DNA of 64,000 bases from Pictodentalium vernedei. Taxonomy: Eukaryota > Mollusca > Scaphopoda > Dentaliida > Dentaliidae. Below the pieces are notes generated by a model. The model worked only from the letters and a program-made list of their open reading frames with translations. It did not search any database and was not told the origin of the DNA. How positions within the stretch are numbered: position 1 is the stretch's first letter; every line of letters begins with the position of its first letter. A program made the translations under genes and the position numbers. This document shows positions 41,690 to 52,363 of the stretch, piece by piece. The stretch lies in contig CM062297.1 of the NCBI GenBank assembly GCA_031216915.1, positions 363,023,704 through 363,087,703 on the forward strand. The letters run 5' to 3'.

Positions 41690-41955
41690 GTTGTAAAACA
41701 GAGCTGCGTGGTATTGAAATTTCAAGTTCGGTTTCGGTATCGGTATTTTTAGAATGAGTGATGTCGATATCGGTACGATATTCGGTGTCAACAACAAAGA
41801 TGTTCGCACACCAATGCCATTATCGGACTGCATTTTTGGTATACTGCCTAGATGGAGGTAATCATTCACAGCGGACAAAGAATTGTCAAAATGTTGGAAG
41901 TAACACGGACATCCGCCACCGGTCATTTGATGTTACAAAAAGGAAAAAAAATTAG
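41690..41955 (-). repeat. Dispersed repeat, inverted partner of 46,100-46,390
   Basis: Seen: the reverse complement contains AACATCAAATGACCGGTGGC, ACTTCCAACATTTTGACA, GGCAGTATACCAAAAATGC and TTGACACCGAATATCGTACC, each matched in order at 46,150-46,320. A third fragment starts near 42,365 (GGGTATTTTTCTCTCAGCC). Probably a degraded DNA-transposon family with no ORF. Confidence 0.7.
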
Positions 41956-42017
41956 AAGAATTAGAAACCTATGCATAAAAAAGTTAAAGCTGGAACAGTC
42001 ACGTAAAACGGAATAAA

Positions 42018-42330
42018 GGACCATTGAAAACAAACTGCATGTCACGGACCTGCATTTATCTACTACAATGCAACGCATGCCGCAAACAATGCGCCGGTGA
42101 AACTAAACGGCGCCTCAGTAGCTGTATCCGTGAACATATGGCAGACATCAAACAAAAGCGCGACACCCCAAAAGCCATCCACTTTAGCCAAGACAATCAT
42201 AGACTATCAGGCGGGACCTGTACTCAGACCTCGAAAAACTAGATACGAAATACCAGCGCCGCACTTGTCAAATACATTGGATATTTGCCCTCAAAACGCT
42301 GTAACGACTCAGCCTGAATAAAAAGAATCT
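42018..42330 (+). pseudogene. Penelope-like element GIY-YIG endonuclease fragment
   Basis: Seen: NCMSRTCIYLLQCNACRKQC, CAGETKRRLSSCIREHM, ADIKQKRDTP and IHFSQDNH. This is the C-x5-Y-L-L-Q-C-x2-C-x3-Y-x-G-E-T series of the Penelope GIY-YIG nuclease (Tyr of the second motif is Cys here). After a frameshift near 42,240 the frame reads toward the usual C-terminal end. The RT that should lie upstream is absent. The enzyme nicks target DNA for Penelope retrotransposition; the fragment is dead. Confidence 0.75.
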
Positions 42331-42652
42331 TCAGTGGTGTTTAGTGTATGTTACAAAACATCTGAGTGAAAATACCTCCTGGGTATTTTTCTCTCAGCCT
42401 TTTCGTTACATCAACTGACCGGGGGCGAGTGCCTTCAAGAATACATAGTTTATGGGTTCTTCTTGTCGGGAATTTTGCATAATGTTCTGGAGTTTGCCCT
42501 TTTATTTTTAACTAGTAGCGTGGACAGTGTTCAATATCGAAATTTCGGTACACTGAGATCCCCTCAGTGCGGTAAACCGGTTTGGGCTCGATACTGACTC
42601 TTAGCGGTATTTACGGTATATCGTCCTTCTCCAAAAAAGCAATATCTACAAT

Positions 42653-42856
42653 TTAACCCTTTGAACACATTAAGACCGATTTTTCGGTCCCAGGTTTAAT
42701 TCCGCCTACTTTTGTCTTATTATAAGACGGCTGCAGACTGCTGTTATTATTTTATCCTCCCTGTATATTGATACTAGACTGACCTATCTCACTGAAAGTG
42801 CTGAAAGTGTACACAAAGACGATACCATTCCAGGGAATGGGGATTCAAAGAGTTAA
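42653..42856. mobile_element. MITE H, TTAA-flanked, different sequence
   Basis: Seen: TTAA at both ends with termini CCCTTTGAACAC and GATTCAAAGAG, imperfectly inverted. The interior lacks the GGAACGAGCTCG palindrome. A second TTAACCCTTTGAACCCGAG start at 44,394 suggests another fragment of the same family. Confidence 0.55.
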
Positions 42857-43039
42857 GAGCGTGGAGATTTGATTCGAAATTCGATTTCGAATCCTCTAGA
42901 TGAATCCTTTCGGGGTTCGACTCGACCAGAAATATGAGATACCTTGATCCGTAAAACAACCCTGTTATTTCGTTGACTGGTTTCTTGACATTACGTGCTC
43001 GCTTTCCATTTCCTGAAACATGAAAACACCAAATGAATG

Positions 43040-44260
43040 CTATGAAACTGTTGCAAAGAATATCACAGATATGACCAAAGAAATTAATGAGCAGACTATG
43101 AAACACATTCTATCAAAAATACAAACAAAATCACACCATCTGACCTCATGTATCATTGTATTATTACTTTGGGGATTTGGCAAAGAGCAGTGGAAACTCA
43201 AAAGCAATCGCCTCAAACACCGAGGAACCGGTTTAGAATGTGTTTGTAGAGACAGAGATACCGCTGTTAAGATCACAGTGATTGCACTTATAGTGATCAT
43301 TGCTGATATGTATACGATTAACCATGAAATGTTATCTCCATTGTTGGGTAGTGTGGTCGTGATAAAACTCTGGTACACTGTGAATGACAATAGAACTGTA
43401 ATGCTGTAAGCCAGCTTGTCTGTAGCTTCGTGTGATACTTTTAACACCACCAGATTCAACGCAGACAGCAAAAGAACCGGATGTATCGTTGTGAGTATTG
43501 TTACAAGAGGTCTTCGCTCTAAGTGAAGAGTTATCTTTAGATATGAATAATCTGACCCAGAATACATGGCGTCAATTCGCTGAATTTCCGTAGTCACAAA
43601 GTTAAGGTTCCATTCTGGATGTGGTGTGTACGTGTCATTTTGAAACCCAGAGCCGTAAAGAGATATATTAAGTTCAGAAGAACTGTAACCCCAAGAGCCG
43701 ATTAGCAGATCACACTTCTGCGTATCGAAAGGAAAGTTTGAAACATCCATAAAACATCTTATTTTTAAAGTTACAGTCGGAACCCAAGTAATCAAGCCAG
43801 TGTTTTTTATTAAGACCTTTGCAAGTCTGTCGTTTGTAACATCGGACTTGTATTCATAATAGTTCATCAGGGAGATGTCAGGTTTCCACACACCATATGA
43901 TGAAAGTGACAGTCGATCGATTCCACCATAAAGCGCTGGATCCCAACGTATGAATTCATCTTTCCAAGTGAAATTAAAATATGCTGATGCTGCAATATAC
44001 TGCGATATTTCCGAAAATTCAACTATGCTTAACAATCCAACACATAACTCTAAGTGAACAGGTGTTGAATAATTTTTCACTGGTCTCAGTTCTGATGAAA
44101 ATGAACCTCGCAGTTCTTCAAGGAGGCATCGACTGTGTGTTATATCCGATGTGCTCAATTCATCTTCACATTTCGAATAAGTTTCCTTGGAATTTATTAT
44201 AGTGGCAGTGACAAATGTCACAAAAACAACACTTCGAAACATGTTCGACCAAACCAGCAT
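43040..44260 (-). CDS. Cys-loop ligand-gated ion channel, nicotinic-receptor-like, intronless (receptor 1)
   Basis: Seen: 406 uninterrupted codons. Signal peptide 1-24; extracellular domain with VWKPDI (124-129) and an exact Cys-loop, C169-C183, 13 residues apart with FPFDTQ inside. M1 follows at 251-274 (LERRPLVTIL start), M2 at 283-303 (LAYSITVLLSFTV), M3 at 312-335, a short loop of about 45 residues, and M4 at 384-404. The residue at the M2 -1' position is Asp, as in cation-selective channels (usually Glu). The YxCC vicinal cysteines of alpha subunits are absent, so acetylcholine binding is not assured. It would act in the plasma membrane as a pentamer subunit. Divergence resembles lineage-specific lophotrochozoan expansions; exact ligand unknown. 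Confidence 0.9.
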   Translation of the reverse strand: MLVWSNMFRSVVFVTFVTATIINSKETYSKCEDELSTSDITHSRCLLEELRGSFSSELRPVKNYSTPVHLELCVGLLSIVEFSEISQYIAASAYFNFTWKDEFIRWDPALYGGIDRLSLSSYGVWKPDISLMNYYEYKSDVTNDRLAKVLIKNTGLITWVPTVTLKIRCFMDVSNFPFDTQKCDLLIGSWGYSSSELNISLYGSGFQNDTYTPHPEWNLNFVTTEIQRIDAMYSGSDYSYLKITLHLERRPLVTILTTIHPVLLLSALNLVVLKVSHEATDKLAYSITVLLSFTVYQSFITTTLPNNGDNISWLIVYISAMITISAITVILTAVSLSLQTHSKPVPRCLRRLLLSFHCSLPNPQSNNTMIHEVRWCDFVCIFDRMCFIVCSLISLVISVIFFATVS

Positions 44261-44456
44261 CTCATTTGCGACTGTAAAAGTAACTTAGAGGACGAAATAG
44301 TTCAATTATTGATCTGCTAAAAGCCACAATGCAGCTAATGGTTAGTAAACAAGCAACCGCAAATATTTCACTTTTAACAGTCCCTGTCCGCTATTAACCC
44401 TTTGAACCCGAGATGCCTCTATTTTGGTTAAAAAATATGATACGTCAGGATTTCAG

Positions 44457-44685
44457 TAACCATTTACCTAACATGAAAAGCAGACGACACTTGCAAAACA
44501 AATTCTTGAATAACTATTTTCTTCATTTTTTATCTCAAAAACAAAGGTTTTGACCCCTCATTGGAACGAGCTCGTTCCAAAGAGGGGTCATAACCTATGT
44601 TTTTGAGACAAAAAAATTAAAATTAATTGGCGATTTTTGTGAATAGCGCTGGCCTGTTTTGGCTGTTACGTTGGGAAATGGTTAA
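44457..44685. mobile_element. MITE B, type 2, upstream of receptor 1
   Basis: Seen: ends TAACCATTTACCTAACATG and CGTTGGGAAATGGTTAA, with an internal palindrome around 44,572 (TGACCCCTCATTGGAACGAG with its complement). It is inverted relative to MITEs E and G. About 200 bp upstream of the receptor 1 start codon. Confidence 0.7.
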
Positions 44686-44964
44686 GTAGGATTGCTGCGG
44701 AGTGAAGGTATGGGTTGACTAATCAATATTTTCAACCTGCAGCCCCGAGGCTTCCTCGCATCTGAGCGATCAATGGCAGTCCGCGTAGAGGACATTTTGA
44801 TGGCATGTAACATCATCGATCATTCTACCTAAAAGGATTCTACCGGGAAGGAGGACCCATTGGAAGACCATAGTTCGGCCCAATCGGAGAAAATTTTAAT
44901 TTTTGAAATTGGAGGAACGCTGTTTCCTTTCATCTGAGCAACCAATGGCAGACAAGACTTCTGG

Positions 44965-45212
44965 TTAACCCTTTAAGCAACGAATCGGCCACATCCGCCC
45001 GCGTAATATGCAAATTCAGCAGCTGAAAAAATACTATTTTCCAGAAGATTTCAACAAAACCATATCATGTGCCCCCTCTTTGGAACGAGCTCGTCGAGCT
45101 CGTTCCAATGAGTGGTCACATGATATGGGTTTGTTGATTTTTTTTTTTAATTTTAAAAAATGATATTTAAAATAATAAATTTTGATATCGTCTGCGTTGG
45201 GTAAAGGGTTAA
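44965..45212. mobile_element. MITE C, type 1
   Basis: Seen: TTAA ends, CCCTTTAAGCAACGAATCGG at the left, TCTGCGTTGGGTAAAGGG at the right, with the palindrome centre near 45,092 (GGAACGAGCTCGTCGAGCTC). Same arrangement as MITE A. Confidence 0.8.
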
Positions 45213-46099
45213 TCGACATGTCCTCTATGTGTAGTGTCAATGGCAATCCACACGGAGAACATTTCGAAATACGGACAGTCTATGCAATCAGATCCATTTC
45301 GCCTTTTGGTTATTTTCACGAAATTTCACACACCAACGGGTGTTGGGCTGCATCTATTTTGGGGGCCCCAGGAGGGAACCCAACAGGGGGGCCAACGAGA
45401 ATTTCCCCGGTGGACCACATGGCCAGTCCGCCTCGGAGTCTGCCAGGGGAATAAACAGAAACAACTCCTGTTCTCTGTAAGAAGAGAATACATTGGTGCA
45501 GTCTGTGCAGGAGCGTCGCGAAGAGGGTCGATTTTTTTCATCCAGTCTGACCAATAATTCTTATTGAAGATATTTCGTGAATACACTCAACAGGAAACGT
45601 TTACAAGACTTACATCAGAAATAAACGCTGTATGTATTGCATTTTAGTAAAGAGTAATGATGGGATTCCACATGGAGCTGAAAGGTTATGTGAGTCGATC
45701 CGTTATAATTACAGTAATTAGGAATTCGATATGGTATAACCGAGGGAGGTATTCAAGCTGACAGAATAAATTCAGAACTGCCCGCGGAACTGGCCACAAA
45801 TATACTGTATATAGGTACTTCACGTAAGATACGAAAACTAAAAGTCGTTATACTCCACCACTTTTAATAACAATGTTTGAGACGGGTGATATACCGTGAA
45901 TGCTTTCGTTATCGGTAATAAGCCGATACCGTTTACCGTACGGAGAGAATCTCAAAATACCGAAATTTTGGTATAAAAAAATATTCTCGGCATTAGTTAA
46001 AAACAAAAGGACAAACAACAGAGCATTAAGCAAAATTCATGACAAGAAGAGCCAAAAGACTAAGAATTTCTAAGGGCAGCCATTTTTATGTACAAAAAA
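45213..46099. other. Gene-free stretch
   Basis: Short overlapping ORFs on both strands around 45,230-45,590 are not supported by any motif. Part of 45,330-45,450 is G/C-rich and free of stops by chance. Confidence 0.35.
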
Positions 46100-46390
46100 A
46101 ACGTGGGCAGAATACCCAAGGGATATTTTCTCTCAATTTGTTTTATTTTTTTTAACATCAAATGACCAATGGCGAGCGCCCGAGTTGCTTCCAACATTTT
46201 AACACTTCGGCGGCTTTGTAAAACGGTGAACTATAGCAGGGCAGTATACCAAAAATACCATTTGATATTGGTACATGTGTTAGTACATGTACATTGTTGA
46301 CACCGAATACCGTACCGATACCGAGGTAAATCATTCTAAACATACCGAAAACGAACTTGAAATTTTCATATCGCCCAACTCTAACACACA
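46100..46390 (+). repeat. Dispersed repeat, inverted partner of 41,690-41,955
   Basis: Seen: CATCAAATGACCAATGGCGA, GCTTCCAACATTTT, GCAGTATACCAAAAATACC and TGACACCGAATACCGTACCG. Old copies with no ORF. Confidence 0.7.
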
Positions 46391-48240
46391 TGTGACGAGA
46401 GTCGGTGACTAAACTTCGTAAAATACTTAATTACAATCGGTTATCCAGACTTATTTCGAAAAATGACAGACGGCTCAGCTGGTGGGCTTGTTCCCTGTAA
46501 ATTACACATTTTTCATTCGAATTGAATCTAGTCTAGAATCGAATCGGGTGTATTATTCGAAATCGAGCGGTAGAGACTAGCGAGACTGAAATTAGTATGG
46601 GAGTTGGCATGGGTCAGATGTTATTTATGTTAATATAGATAAAATTACACTCCATCTTTATTTTCGGCATTATTTATGAACAAATTCCATCTCAGCTATA
46701 CTTTGTTGTGAGACGACAGTGACTACAAGCAAGCTATAGTCCCGTGTAAAGATTCGAAAGGAAACGAATCGGGCGGCTCATTTTGAATCGAATCGAATAT
46801 CAACTTGAGATTCGAAATCGAATCGAATCTCGAAGCTTCACTGGGTCCTACAGTCGGCCGGGTTGAACACGCTTAGATTAGGGGAAGCGTCGTCTTCGCA
46901 ACAAGTGTCCAGTAGTAAACTCTAATAAAAGCTCTCTTTTGCGAGATAGTAAAGTTGTACCATTTGTGTACAAATGAGAATCCTCTATTAGAAGGTACAA
47001 TTTTATTATCAAGAAAATAAAAAGATTTTACCATGACTGTTGTGTGCTTTCAATGTTACGCGATTCAGTACAGACATTGGCAAATGAGCAAGATACACCA
47101 TGCGTGGAATCCAGAAGACGCGTAAGAACGTCATTTAAGAATGCATCTGATTGGACGTTACGTCTATGGGTTGCAATATAGCGTGAATAAAATGCTTTTG
47201 GGTTCCGCTCTACAGTTTCGCACTACTGAACAGGCGTAAAATTCTAAACTAAGGGCGTATGTTGAAACTAATAGCATGTAAATTAGAGATGTATTTTTAG
47301 TATCAGATATATGATTACATTAGGCTGTTTGTTGGACAAGAGAATTTGAAATTTTGGTCGCAAAGTTGGAGTCTGGTGCATGGGGGTAAATTACCAGAGG
47401 ATTATGGGAAACAGTGGCCTCCAAAAATTGACTTGTTTTTAAAATGTCATTTTTGCACGAAGTTGTTACAAGGCATGTAACTAAAAAGTGAGATTGAAAC
47501 ATAAATGTTTTCACATTTTAGAAACAGGGAATGCTATGCTCCAAGGGTAGGTAAGTGAGGGTAGTGGGAAGATTCTGCTTTTGAGGCTGCCGGATAGCTG
47601 AAAATGACTGGTTTGGGCAATTATTCATGCAATTTTCCAGATTGAGGTATTGCATTTGACAGTATATTATTTCCCCCACATTCAGATTGTTTATTTCTTC
47701 TTAACGAGATAGTGTTGTATGTTTTTAACGGATTTGGAAAATGTAATACATTATATGAGTTAGATAACTAAGTTAAAGAATGTTTGCGTTTGCATAGAGG
47801 TATGGCATGTCATTCTTGGAAATGCCTGGAAAACTGTGGAGCGGAACCTTAATACAAATCAGCAGCATTGGAACACACAAAGTGCGTTATTGTTTTATGT
47901 CAGTATATACTATTTAGAGAGTTACATTACAATTCCTCATACGTTGTAAATTCCAGGTCTTAATTCATAACCAGAGTCGAGTGCCCTTTTTATACCTTAA
48001 CCCCCATCCCTCCACCCCCACCCCCACCACCACTCCCCTCGCGTTGCACTCAGATGCTTTTGGTGCCATGTCGAACAACGAGTTATGTAGGCTGTGGGAT
48101 GCGGTGGTCCCACGGTACATTCGCGCAAAAGCTAGGGGTTGCAATGGGAATGAACTTTTCAACATTACAACGGATAATCTGTGCCCAACACTAAACTCAT
48201 GTCTTTGGGTATGGTGATGGGCATAGATCACCTATTACCC
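46391..48240. other. Gene-free stretch with hAT-like GAATCGAATC fragments
   Basis: Seen: repeated GAATCGAATCGAA-type sequence at 46,540-46,840, also found at 41,430-41,510, 42,855-42,900 and 49,220-49,290. This motif is often seen in the ends of hAT-type MITEs, so these may be relics. No ORF with a recognised domain. Confidence 0.45.
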
Positions 48241-48349
48241 CTAAAGAAATCACTTGTTTCGCAGCCACTCTGTTTGACCAAGTCACCCATGGGACCACTG
48301 GCCTTTCATGGCTGCCCGGACTTGGGGCGCGGGTCTGTCGGATCTAGAT

Positions 48350-48557
48350 CGAGTTTTTTTATTGTGTGTGTGTCTTTTTCCTCTCCTCTATAGTGTGTTT
48401 TTTAGTTCTTCATCTCATACGGTGTGGTATTTTGTTTAATTGTGTTTATCATGTGACGTATACTTGTACACTTGAAAAACAATAAAACAAAAAACCAAAA
48501 AAAAACAAAAGAATTTTAATTGCAAGTGTCGTCTGCCTTTCAGATTGGATAAAGGTT
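48350..48557 (+). repeat. Putative retroposon 3' end (poly-A) abutting a solo MITE end
   Basis: Seen: AATAAAACAAAAAACCAAAA and an A-rich run to 48,513, like a polyadenylated retroposon 3' end. It is followed within 10 bp by TTGCAAGTGTCGTCTGCCTT, then GATTGGATAAAGG, the right end of a type 2 MITE (compare 52,796-52,830). The left end of that MITE is missing. Confidence 0.5.
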
Positions 48558-50575
48558 TTATAAAGCCTGGTTATATTGAACATGATTGGATGTTACAGGC
48601 TCATATTTTGAGGATACAGAATGAGTGTTTTGGTCATACTCTATTGATGAAACGAGTCAAAGAATTTTCCGTTTTGCCGAGCCTTTGGCGGAAATCAGTA
48701 GTTATCATATGACAACACAGTTACACAAACCACATCTTTTAGATAGTAAAGAAGGGTTAAAGAATGGAATTTCACCTTGAACGTCATGCATTTTCCTGTG
48801 ACGCATCACAGGTGCAAACAGTCATACCTCATAATCTCGACGAAATATAGTTCCACATTTCCCCGTTATAATTACTAATTTTCTAGTATTTATACATTTC
48901 TTATCATTGTGATGTTGGTGAATGTTTATAAGAAATAAAACCCGGCATAGTGGTTTGTTGATTTTTTGAAATAGTTCTATTTACACGCGCATCAATTTGA
49001 CACAGATCTTTTCGGTGATCACCAATCAGGAAGCGTTCTTTTGAAACTGATCAATCAAATCAACTGAAGGTGTTATGAAGCACGAATTAAAATTTATTCA
49101 AAATATGAAATGTTAATAAGCCGAGAAAACAGAGAAGTCATTATGATAAATTCAGTTCAAAGAACTTGTACTCTTTATTATGTTAGACAAGCAAGTCGTG
49201 CCTGTTAATGGAGCATTGCAAATCTCAAATCGAATCCAAAATCGAATCAGGTTGAGGATTTAGAATCGAATCATAATCGCACTTCGAGCTGTAGATACTG
49301 CACGTTCTTAGAGTCGTGAATATTTCCAGTCTGCACTCGAGTATTGCGTTCAATGGCAACTGGTCTGTGTGTACAAGTCAAGCAAAAAAGGCAAAATATT
49401 CCAGACACGGAGCCAATTACCCACAAGTCCTCCAAAAGGAAGTTGAATTATTCAGAATAAAGTCGCTGTTGAGTATTGAGTAACTTTTTTCTGAAGGAGT
49501 CAAAATAGTTATGAAAGCGGAACCTCCTTGACCTCTTCTTCTATCATGGAGCCTCTTGTACAGGAATCCTGACGATGGACAAGTAACTGCTTTCAGAAGA
49601 GTTCAACAAGGAGGTGACAGTTGTGAGTTTTTTTAGAACATCGCGATAATTCGAAAATTCCGTATCCGCGCAGCTCGAATCAAATGTCGAAGATTGGCAG
49701 AGACTCTCTAGTCCCTCGTCGGGACCACAACCCTGCGTCGGGGGAATCCTAACGCCTCCCTTGGGATCTACCTGGTCATCTTATTTACAGGCTGGGTTTA
49801 ATACATGTTTTGAAATGCAATATAAAACTTCACTGAGTTTCAAGAAAGTGTACCAGTCATTATGTCAGGCACGTGAACTGGTGCTTCTCAAGCATGCAGA
49901 TTGTGCTTGTCGTTGATTATGACCGTCTTGACCGATCGATTGTTTGCTGCGCCAAAATTAGAACCAACGACGGTATATTATATGTTGTACAATGTACATT
50001 GGTCCCACTGGGGTCAATACTTGTGTTCGTTTTGCAACAAGGATCAGAAGCCAGCTGCAACACTGTGGCAACATTACAAACGGACAAAAAAGATAAGTAG
50101 TTATTTTTCGCATGACGCCCAACGCTCATATCACTGGCTGAACAATTTCCGTATCTCTGCTTAATGAATGCGGTTAAATGCGCAAATTTGCACAGTTCCG
50201 TCAACAGAAAGGAGACTTTACAGAGAAACTTGTGTCCAAATAGGTTATTTGTTTGCATTTTTTATGAAATCAGCTGCCTTTGTCTGGGAGATATTCGCTT
50301 CAAAGTCAAAACTTGAGTGTAATAAAACCACCCCTTCCCCCAATTTATACAATAAGTTTATTTTTTATGGATTTGAACATTTTCTAGCTGAAATTCGATT
50401 TAACGGTTATCATAGCTCCGATCTGGGTCAGAATGTGACCTTTCAAATTGGCCGATTGCAAAAATGGGCAGAGTTTAATTCTTATGATAGATCCATGACG
50501 TCCGAAAATCGGCTGATAACGAATGTCCAATAAGGATCTGGGAATAAGTAACGGTCGTCACGTGCAGTATGATAA
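48558..50575. other. Gene-free stretch between the retroposon remnant and receptor 2
   Basis: I examined the ORFs at 49,873-50,258 and 50,168-50,533 on both strands; none shows a domain. Contains another GAATCGAATC fragment (49,220-49,290). Confidence 0.4.
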
Positions 50576-51793
50576 TCACGACAGCGACGGCGCCGTTATA
50601 ACAAAGAACAGAATCGATATGATTACAGAAACAACCGAGCAGACTTTGAAACACACTCTTTCAAATCCAGAGACGAAATCACACAACTTGGCTTCACGAG
50701 TATTTGTAATGCGTCTTCGGACGTTGGTCGGTCTGTTGTTAAAACAGAACACCAAACGTTCCAAAAATCGAGGAACGGGTCTAGTATCCGTTTGCAGATT
50801 TAGAGACACTGCTGTTAAAATTACAGTGATTGCACTCATAATGATCATGACTGCAATGTACACTACCAACCATGATATACTGTCTCCATTTCGGGGCAGT
50901 GTGCTTGATATAAAACTCAGGTACAACGCGAATGACAAGAGAACGGTGATACTGTACGGAAGTGTGTCTGTAGTCTCGTGAGAAACCTTCAACACTATTA
51001 AATTCAATACGGACAGCAACAGTACCGGAAGTATCGTTGTAAGTATTGTTATCAGAGGTCTTCTCTCTAAATGAAGAGTTATCCACAGCTGGGAATAATT
51101 TGCTCCATAATAAACAGTATCAACTAACTGAATTTCCGTGGACTCAATATCAAGGTGCCATTCTGGGTGTATTGTGTGCAAGAGATATTCAAATCCAGAA
51201 CCGTTAAGAGAGACATTGAGTTCAGAAGAACTGTAACTCCAAGATCCAATTTTCAGACTATATTTCTGTGTATCAAATGGAAAGTTTGAAACATCCACAA
51301 AACATCTCATTTTCAATACAATCGCCGGAATCCAAGTAACAATGCCAGTGTTTAGTTTGATTACATTTGCTGGCCCGTCCTTTCTAACATCAGACTTGTC
51401 TTCATAAAAGTTTAGCAGGCAGATGTCAGGTTTCCACATACCTTCTGGTGAAAGTAAAATTCGATCTATTCCATCAAAAAGCTTTGGTTCCCAATTTATA
51501 AATTCATCTTTCCAAATCAAAATAATATATACCGATGCTACAATATACTGGGATATTTCCGAAAACCAAACAATGCTTAACAACCCAACACTTATCTTCA
51601 ACTGAACCGGCGTTGAATAAATTTTCACTGGCCTCAGTTCTGGTGAAAATGTATACCGCAGCTCTTCCAAAAGGCGTCGACTGTGGATCACATCTGACGT
51701 GTTCAATTCATGTCCATGTTTTAAGGCTGTTTCTTCGGAATTTGCTACGTTGAAAATAACGATTGCCAAGCAGACCACACTCCAGAACAACAT
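50576..51793 (-). CDS. Cys-loop ligand-gated ion channel, intronless, missing the second loop cysteine (receptor 2)
   Basis: Seen: 405 uninterrupted codons, paralogous to receptor 1 along the whole length (IHSRRLLEELR, MWKPDI, SNFPFDTQK, LERRPLITIL, YSITVLLSFALY). Signal peptide 1-18. At the Cys-loop the first cysteine is C164, but the position 14 residues later, where the second should be, is Tyr178 (FDTQKYS). A single TGT-to-TAT change explains this. M1-M4 are all present and the M2 -1' residue is Asp. Loss of this disulfide normally harms folding in the family, so the protein may be non-functional, a modulatory subunit, or structurally rearranged. The long intact frame argues against simple decay. 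Confidence 0.9.
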   Translation of the reverse strand: MLFWSVVCLAIVIFNVANSEETALKHGHELNTSDVIHSRRLLEELRYTFSPELRPVKIYSTPVQLKISVGLLSIVWFSEISQYIVASVYIILIWKDEFINWEPKLFDGIDRILLSPEGMWKPDICLLNFYEDKSDVRKDGPANVIKLNTGIVTWIPAIVLKMRCFVDVSNFPFDTQKYSLKIGSWSYSSSELNVSLNGSGFEYLLHTIHPEWHLDIESTEIQLVDTVYYGANYSQLWITLHLERRPLITILTTILPVLLLSVLNLIVLKVSHETTDTLPYSITVLLSFALYLSFISSTLPRNGDSISWLVVYIAVMIIMSAITVILTAVSLNLQTDTRPVPRFLERLVFCFNNRPTNVRRRITNTREAKLCDFVSGFERVCFKVCSVVSVIISILFFVITAPSLS

Positions 51794-52179
51794 GACTGAT
51801 CATTCTTTCAAGTTCGTCTGTGAAAGAAAGCCCCGAAGAGAAAAAGCTTAAACTATTGATCTGCGGAGTGTTTGTGTCGTGACTATAACCTGTATTTAAT
51901 AGGTGTCAACGCAAACGATCAAACCTTTTACAAAATAATTGTTATGCAATCGAATATTAACGTTTTCAGGTCGTCCATCCCTTCATCTTTAGCAACCGCT
52001 TTCAGACGTCGCCTTTTGCATGGGCACGCGGATTACTGTCAGAACACCACGAGGAGGTGGACATGCGTCTGATATTTGCAATCTCTACAACAGGTACAAG
52101 ACTCTCGGACAGCCTTTCAGCCAATGACAATCAATAATCTTGGTGGTCCCCAAATAGTCTTGCGTTGAAACGATTAATC
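51794..52179 (-). promoter_or_regulatory. Receptor 2 upstream region, homologous to 53,276-53,648
   Basis: Seen: CTATTGATCTGCGGAGTGTT and GTCAACGCAAACGATC match CTATTGATCTGTGGAGTGTT and GTCAACGCAAACGATC upstream of the pseudogene. Conservation extends about 380 bp to the MITE in both copies, so it includes the likely promoter. I see no certain TATA box. Confidence 0.6.
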
Positions 52180-52363
52180 GATTACCCTTTACCCAATGCG
52201 ACCGATATCAATATTTATTATTTTAGATTTTATTTTTCCAATTTTTTCAAAAGATGTCAACAAAACCATACAATGTGGCCAGGCATTGGCACGAGGTCGA
52301 TGGGGATCACATGATCACATGATATGGTTTTGTTGACATTTTTTTAAATGTTTTTTTTTTTTT
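52180..52363. mobile_element. MITE D, type 1, truncated on the right
   Basis: Seen: starts ATTACCCTTTACCCAATGCG and contains the decayed palindrome (52,270-52,335). It stops in a T run at 52,363 without a right terminus, exactly where receptor coding sequence begins. It is at the same distance from receptor 2 as MITE F is from the pseudogene. Confidence 0.7.

Noticed and set aside
45326..45586. Overlapping ORFs on both strands around 45,230-45,590
   Set aside because: No recognisable domain, GC-rich and stop-free in several frames at once, which is expected by chance. No splice-consistent context.
47965..48231. Minus- and plus-strand ORFs of about 80 codons
   Set aside because: The Pro/Thr-rich repeat at 47,998-48,040 keeps frames open by composition. 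No motif on either strand.
49873..50533. Cluster of ORFs with a CSFC pair upstream of receptor 2
   Set aside because: The CSFC...QHYKRTK stretch looked like a C2H2 finger but lacks the second histidine, and the neighbouring frames show nothing.
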